Positions 14,501-17,456 of a stretch of DNA of 17,456 bases are shown piece by piece; the stretch's first letter is position 1, and each line of letters starts with the position of its first letter. The notes below the pieces were generated by a model. It saw only the letters and a list, made by a program, of their open reading frames with translations, was not told the DNA's origin and ran no database searches. The position numbers were made by a program, and so were the translations under genes. Source of the stretch: CAYGBM01 sp964348225 (lineage in GTDB: Bacteria > Patescibacteriota > Minisyncoccia > Minisyncoccales > CG1-02-41-26); NCBI GenBank assembly GCA_964348225.1, contig CAYGBM010000050.1, positions 1-17,456 of the forward strand, read 5' to 3'.

Positions 14501-15076
14501 TCTCCTGCCAGTCAGGAAATTGTTGCTAAATACACCATTAAGAACGAGGGTACAAGAACAATGACCTTGAGCGAATTAAGATTGATTGCTACCCTGTCTG
14601 GTGCTGGCTCAAGTTCTGATGTAGTCAGTGACCTCAGATTGTACGATAGTGCAGGCACCCAAATAGCTACTTCAACTCTGTACAATGGTTCATTCTCAGG
14701 CGCTGCGATTACTCAAATGGCTGGCGCTACAACAAGCTATGTGAAGTTTGCTGTTGACACCTATGCCACAGAGAATGCGCTTGGCGCTCAAGAGATTGCA
14801 GCTGGTGCTTCAAAGACCTATATTGTTAAAGCCAATACCCTGAGTGTTGAAGCTGGTGAGGGTACCCCAGGTCAGGTAATAGTAAGATTGAGCACTCAGG
14901 TTGATGGTAACAAGGGGTATGACTCAACCGAAGTCTCAGCCAGCCCAGCTGGTGAAGAGTTGTACTGGAAAGATAGTTATGTTTTCTACAAATACACTCC
15001 ATCTGGTGGAAGCGAACTATCTACTCTAGTGGCTTGCGATTCTGTTCCGGTTTACGGAGCTACGATGGAATACTAA
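11519..15076 (+). CDS. S-layer-like repeat protein with N-terminal peptidoglycan-binding module
   Basis: 1185 residues from ATG 11519. The frame is open up to a TTG at 11504, but MSKLMKRIVALATSF gives a normal signal peptide with a cleavage site near VEA at residue 29. No good Shine-Dalgarno is adjacent, so ATG 11531 is also possible. A short coiled coil (about 32-56, AELQAQIDALMAELAALQAQ) precedes a PG_binding_1-type domain (about 62-158: GADVQCLQIVLN, TYFGPLTKAAVIKFQEKY, GLTSGTGYVGSTSRAKLNEL). A run of Glu (161-174) leads into about six beta-rich repeats of 150-180 residues. Each has an opening strand such as LTVSKA, LSVNRN or LTIKKS, a middle VYLYDG or VYLAKEDG strand, and a closing KVITVKADI-like strand. 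Size, composition, strong terminator and leader suggest an abundant surface-layer protein held to the wall by the N-terminal module. Confidence 0.8.
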   Translation: MSKLMKRIVALATSFTFLVMLVPAAPVEALTAAELQAQIDALMAELAALQAQLSALEGEGITGCTITSFDRNLSQGMSGADVQCLQIVLNSASDTQLAPSGVGSSGNETTYFGPLTKAAVIKFQEKYVSEVLAPWGLTSGTGYVGSTSRAKLNELLAGAPAEEEEEEEEEEEEEPSTAEGLNVSLAADTPAAAVIPSGSLYNSILKLNFTAVDGSATVTGLTVTRGGLIANTAIEGISAWDEDGNRLGNIATALTADGEASIDFVDEDLVIADGETESVTIKVNLATSTTSGTVNFKVAEAADINVTGSVSVNGTFPIMSNTMSLADGSTSLGDVYLSARNVGGLNSTDAATAGLGNLEVGDTEKEVAKFRLTQNNSKEAVKVEQVVVYLEGTLNEDKDLSNFKLYAPDGTLLATADKASDRYVTLDLDTPYTIDKGLTKDLSLKVDVTDGSTHYFRAQIQNDYDVMAKGATTGAYVKPLDSSGGVFESGDAADSNSYFRIKRGALTVSKATDSASGNVSPGDQSISLAKFNLKAVGEKLELRKMGLYVKYASGGTDLTGTISVKDADTGTTYLSLSADTSGLQGTSDIAYARFTSSYQNLSSYIVIDSGDTKTIEVVGTIDSNATATDTYQVGVGKFYAKRYSSNDYAILPNETNAYSANELTVSGVALSVNRNAAYSGVRVSKGVSAAQVGEFVLSASAADDIRVSTLKVTMSTTTGIQNVYLAKEDGTQLGNTIGTPNTNGDVVTVNWTITKSQAAILKVFADVTTDAVSATASSSIPASGISAYGVSSAKDASGPTAAVYSNYFTIGTPALTIKKSASAPISQIVLASQSGVALNDIEFEATYEDLSLKAITLELTSASSSLWSTTTGGVAANINKVYLYDGSTLLNTGGTPVASGLAGITGINVTLPEGTPKVITVKADITGSGALTSKSVGGVQVYSTSTTYLGVYSSTGIMSTGVTLTSSAQSNNFLFTDAAPSVTAVSGWDGSKTGSPASQEIVAKYTIKNEGTRTMTLSELRLIATLSGAGSSSDVVSDLRLYDSAGTQIATSTLYNGSFSGAAITQMAGATTSYVKFAVDTYATENALGAQEIAAGASKTYIVKANTLSVEAGEGTPGQVIVRLSTQVDGNKGYDSTEVSASPAGEELYWKDSYVFYKYTPSGGSELSTLVACDSVPVYGATMEY

Positions 15077-15090
15077 TTCTGTTGGAATTT

Positions 15091-15145
15091 GTCTCTCCTT
15101 GCGGAGACACCCCGCCCTTTCTTCTGAAAGGGCGGGGTTTTGTTT
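15091..15145 (+). terminator. Strong intrinsic terminator of the S-layer-like gene
   Basis: A 12-bp perfect GC-rich stem (15110-15121 with 15126-15137, CCCCGCCCTTTC with GAAAGGGCGGGG), a TTCT loop and TTTTGTTT. A smaller hairpin (15091-15108, GTCTC with GAGAC) lies just ahead. Together they form a robust 3' end, as expected for a highly expressed gene. Confidence 0.92.
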
Positions 15146-15166
15146 AAGGATATTTTATGTTAGAAT
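15138..15166 (+). promoter_or_regulatory. Weak promoter candidate of the metallopeptidase gene
   Basis: TAGAAT at 15161-15166 is preceded by TGT, giving an extended -10. A poor -35 (TTTTGT at 15138-15143) lies 17 bases upstream in the terminator's T run. The gene needs its own promoter because the preceding terminator is strong. Confidence 0.35.
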
Positions 15167-15198
15167 AATTGAGTTGTTGTATTAAGATAGAGGCAGGC

Positions 15199-16899
15199 AT
15201 GAATGGAAAATTTTTGAAAAATTTTTATACAGCCGTTTTTCTGGCAATTCTGTTTTTGCCGGTTTTTGTTTTAGCTGATACCGAGGGTCAAATTACAAAA
15301 TTCTTTGTTGAGAAAACTCATGATTTAGCAGAAAGAGAAGAAATTGAGGCTGTTTTAGAAAAAGTTTCTCAAAAAGGTTATTTTTATCTTGAGAATGAAT
15401 GGTATGAGAACTTAACCGAAGGTGAAAAAGAAATTATAGACCAGAGCTTGGAGACTTTAGGTCAAGAGTTTGACGAGACTATTTATCCAAAACTAACCTC
15501 AATTTATGGCTTTGAATGGAGGCCAGGCATTGACAATAATTCTCGGGTGACAATCCTGTTTCATCAAATGAAGGAGGGGGTGGCTGGTTATTTCCGCAGC
15601 CAGGATGAATCACCAAAGCTGCAATCTTCAGATTCAAATCAAAGAGAAATGCTTTATCTCAACGCAAACTATTTGGCATACCCTCTTGCTAAAAGTTTCT
15701 TAGCCCATGAATTTGTCCACTTAATAGTCTTTAATCAAAAAGACAGACTGCGGGGAGTGTCTGAAGAAACTTGGCTAAACGAGGCCTTGGCAGATTATGC
15801 CCCAACCTTAATTAGTTATGATGCTGATTACGAAGGAAGCAACTTACAAAAAAGGGTTAAGGTGTTTATTGAGAATCCTTCAGATTCTTTAACGGGATGG
15901 AAAGAGGAAAGGGCGGATTATGGTGTGATCAATGTTTTTTTGCAGTATTTGGTTGACCAATATGGAGTTGGAATTTTAGTTGATTCTTTGCAGTCTTCAA
16001 GAGTTGGGGTTAATGCTGTTGAGCAGGTGCTATTAAAAGATGGCATTCAAAAAGAATTCTCAGATATTTTTAGTGACTGGGCAATAGCGGTTTTACTTAA
16101 CGATTGCACAATTGGTAGGAATTATTGTTACAAAAATGAGAACTTAAAAGAACTTAAAATTGTACCTTCCCTAATCTATTTTCCCTCAACCCAAAGAACT
16201 GCATTTTCTTTGGATTACAGTACTGAGGAATGGGCAGGTAATTGGTACAGGATTATGGGCGGGGGAGAGAATTTAAAAGTTACCTTTCAAGGTGATAAAG
16301 CTGGAAAATTTAAAGTGGCATATGTGCTGTGCCAAAATAGCCAGGGATGTTTAGTTGGTTCTTTAGAGCTGGATGATTTGCAAAAAGGAGAAATCTCTTT
16401 TGGAGAATTTGATAAACAATATTCTTCTTTAACGTTAATTCCTATTGCTGAGCCAAAGATTTCTGGTCCTGACGATAGTGATATCCTTTATAATTTCTCT
16501 ATTTCAGCTGAAACTGTCTTTCAAAATAATAGCGAGGAGAAATTAATTGAAGAGCTTAAAGCAAGAATCGCTGAGCTTCAAGCTCAAATAGCAGCTCTTC
16601 AAGCCAGAATCGCTGAAATTTTACAAAAAAAGGTTTCTTGCCAAGGATTTGAAAGAAACCTCTATTATGGTTTAACCTCTCAAGAGGTCAGCTGTTTGCA
16701 AGAATTTTTAGCTTCACAAAAAGATATTTACCCCGAAGGTTTAATAACAGGCTTTTTCGGCACTTTAACCCAAAAAGCTGTTATCCGCTTTCAAGAAAAA
16801 TATAGCTCTGAAATCTTAATCCCCCTGGGCTTGACTAGCGGAACTGGCTTTGTCGGCCCTTCCACCCGCGCTAAAATCAACCAAATTATCAGTCTTTAG
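15199..16899 (+). CDS. Secreted gluzincin metallopeptidase with C-terminal peptidoglycan-binding module
   Basis: 566 residues from ATG 15199, which has AGAGG about 5-8 bases upstream. A TTG start at 15169 would add MSCCIKIEAG ahead of a good signal peptide, so I reject it. Residues 5-26 are the hydrophobic signal (LAILFLPVFVLA). The catalytic zinc motif HEFVH is at 170-174, followed by WLNEALADY with the third ligand Glu at about 195. The HExxH...E spacing and the upstream VTILFHQM...GYFRSQDE segment resemble M30 (hyicolysin)-like or immune-inhibitor-A-like gluzincins. A beta-rich domain (about 330-445) follows, then a coiled coil (447-479, repeated AELQAQIAALQAR) and a PG_binding_1-type domain (481-566, GLTSGTGFVGPSTRAKINQI). 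The last module closely matches that of the S-layer-like protein. It probably acts in the wall, on surface proteins or peptides. Confidence 0.82.
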   Translation: MNGKFLKNFYTAVFLAILFLPVFVLADTEGQITKFFVEKTHDLAEREEIEAVLEKVSQKGYFYLENEWYENLTEGEKEIIDQSLETLGQEFDETIYPKLTSIYGFEWRPGIDNNSRVTILFHQMKEGVAGYFRSQDESPKLQSSDSNQREMLYLNANYLAYPLAKSFLAHEFVHLIVFNQKDRLRGVSEETWLNEALADYAPTLISYDADYEGSNLQKRVKVFIENPSDSLTGWKEERADYGVINVFLQYLVDQYGVGILVDSLQSSRVGVNAVEQVLLKDGIQKEFSDIFSDWAIAVLLNDCTIGRNYCYKNENLKELKIVPSLIYFPSTQRTAFSLDYSTEEWAGNWYRIMGGGENLKVTFQGDKAGKFKVAYVLCQNSQGCLVGSLELDDLQKGEISFGEFDKQYSSLTLIPIAEPKISGPDDSDILYNFSISAETVFQNNSEEKLIEELKARIAELQAQIAALQARIAEILQKKVSCQGFERNLYYGLTSQEVSCLQEFLASQKDIYPEGLITGFFGTLTQKAVIRFQEKYSSEILIPLGLTSGTGFVGPSTRAKINQIISL

Positions 16900-16940
16900 C
16901 AAGGCACTACTGAACAATCGAGCCCAACCCCCTAATCTTT

Positions 16941-16965
16941 TGGTTCGAGTCCTACCTCCGGAGCA
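16941..16965 (+). other. tRNA 3' end fragment, likely attachment site of an integrated element
   Basis: TGGTTCGAGTCC continues into CTACCTCCGGAGCA. This has the T-loop TTCGAGT (16944-16950), the 3' T-stem strand CCTAC (16951-16955), a 7-base acceptor strand CTCCGGA (16956-16962) and discriminator G. The matching 5' T-stem strand GTAGG and the rest of a tRNA are absent on the left. A tRNA beginning TCCGGAG with G73 would fit, tRNA-Gln being one possibility. The fragment is read antisense as the last codons and stop of the adjacent recombinase. Confidence 0.65.
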
Positions 16966-17456
16966 ATGCGTCAAATTCAGGGTCTAAAGCCCTGTTTTTG
17001 CTTGCATTGGTAAGGTTTTGCCCTGGTTCGAAAATTTTAGGTTGAGCCTCAGCTAATTTTGCTAGTTTCGAACCATTTGTGAATTTAACAGCTTGAGAGA
17101 GTATCTCAAACGGCTTTGTGTAGTTAAAAGAAAGCTTTCCTTCGTTTAACCATAGATTATCAAAAACCAATCCAATAAGCTGCCTTTTTTCTTCTAAATT
17201 AGCCTTCCGGAATATCTTTTTAGCCTTTTGAGAAAGCTCATAGATATTAATGCCTAATTCAAAGTATTTGTTGCTTGCTTGAGAATGTTTTTCAATAGCT
17301 TGGGTAACTGATTCTTTCTCTTCTGTGTATTGCTTAAACTTTCTTTCGTAGAAGTCTTTATTAATTTTCTCATCAAGCTTATCATCATAAAGCTTGTCTA
17401 ACCTCTGCTTTATCTTTTCATATCTTTGTTTTAATTCATTTAAAGCAGCAGAATGA
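16952..17456 (-). CDS. Large serine recombinase, C-terminal part (truncated by the window edge)
   Basis: The open frame runs on the minus strand from the right edge (at least 167 codons) to TAG at 16954-16952. It starts beyond the window; the TTG at 17170 is internal. The visible part begins with a Lys/Glu-rich coiled coil (ELKQRYEKIKQRLDKLYDDK, YERKFKQYTEEKESVTQAIE) and continues with SQKAKKIFRKANLEEKRQLI. It then has the family-typical FDNLWLNEGKLSFNYTKPFE ending, the C-terminal region of recombinase-domain serine integrases. The catalytic resolvase domain is outside the window. The last residues (LLRR) and the stop are encoded by the antisense of the tRNA fragment, so integration at the tRNA probably set the present 3' end of the gene. 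Confidence 0.82.
   Translation of the reverse strand, partial: HSAALNELKQRYEKIKQRLDKLYDDKLDEKINKDFYERKFKQYTEEKESVTQAIEKHSQASNKYFELGINIYELSQKAKKIFRKANLEEKRQLIGLVFDNLWLNEGKLSFNYTKPFEILSQAVKFTNGSKLAKLAEAQPKIFEPGQNLTNASKNRALDPEFDALLRR

Noticed and set aside
15169..15198. TTG start for the metallopeptidase
   Set aside because: It adds ten residues with two Cys ahead of a complete signal peptide and lies at the expected transcription start; ATG 15199 has a purine-rich site.

Overview
The window looks like part of a Candidate Phyla Radiation genome, most likely a Parcubacterium (Patescibacteria). This rests on protein style, not on a marker gene. Three secreted proteins carry the same peptidoglycan-binding module, with a Leu-Thr-Ser-Gly-Thr-Gly-(Tyr/Phe)-Val-Gly signature in two of them. 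Lamin-tail, FN3, DUF1566 and DUF5011-like domains are shuffled into long surface proteins, and most starts lack a clear Shine-Dalgarno. TAA, TAG and TGA (end of the sigma gene) are all used as stops, so the code is the standard bacterial one and not the TGA=Gly code of Gracilibacteria/Absconditabacteria.

Layout. (1) 1-112: the 3' end of an unseen plus-strand transcription unit, with a large hairpin and an intrinsic terminator. (2) 111-5634, minus strand: a 1587-residue secreted mosaic protein (three lamin-tail domains, two FN3, two DUF1566), preceded by a small membrane-anchored protein of unknown function. (3) 5635-6440: an 806-base divergent intergenic region. It holds a pair of DnaA boxes, promoters facing both ways, a well-supported unidentified small RNA with promoter and terminator (about 5809-5959), a second structured block (5994-6133), a 31-base palindrome over a promoter, and a nested inverted-repeat element in the next gene's leader. 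(4) 6441-16899, all plus strand: a DUF5011/FN3/peptidoglycan-binding membrane protein; a C-terminal winged-helix regulator with its own promoter and a palindromic operator; an ECF-type sigma factor; its likely membrane anti-sigma factor; a 1185-residue S-layer-like repeat protein with a structured RNA leader; and a secreted gluzincin metallopeptidase with the same wall-binding module. (5) 16941-17456: a 3' tRNA fragment fused to the C-terminal end of a large serine recombinase on the minus strand, which marks the edge of an integrated element extending to the right.

How the genes may work together (inference): the winged-helix protein, sigma factor and anti-sigma factor form a regulatory cassette beside the abundant-looking surface protein and its wall-bound protease. 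Six perfect copies of TAGGACA (three in each orientation) fill the gap between regulator and sigma factor and are the best candidate operator. The locus reads as a cell-surface construction and remodelling region under local transcriptional and RNA-leader control.
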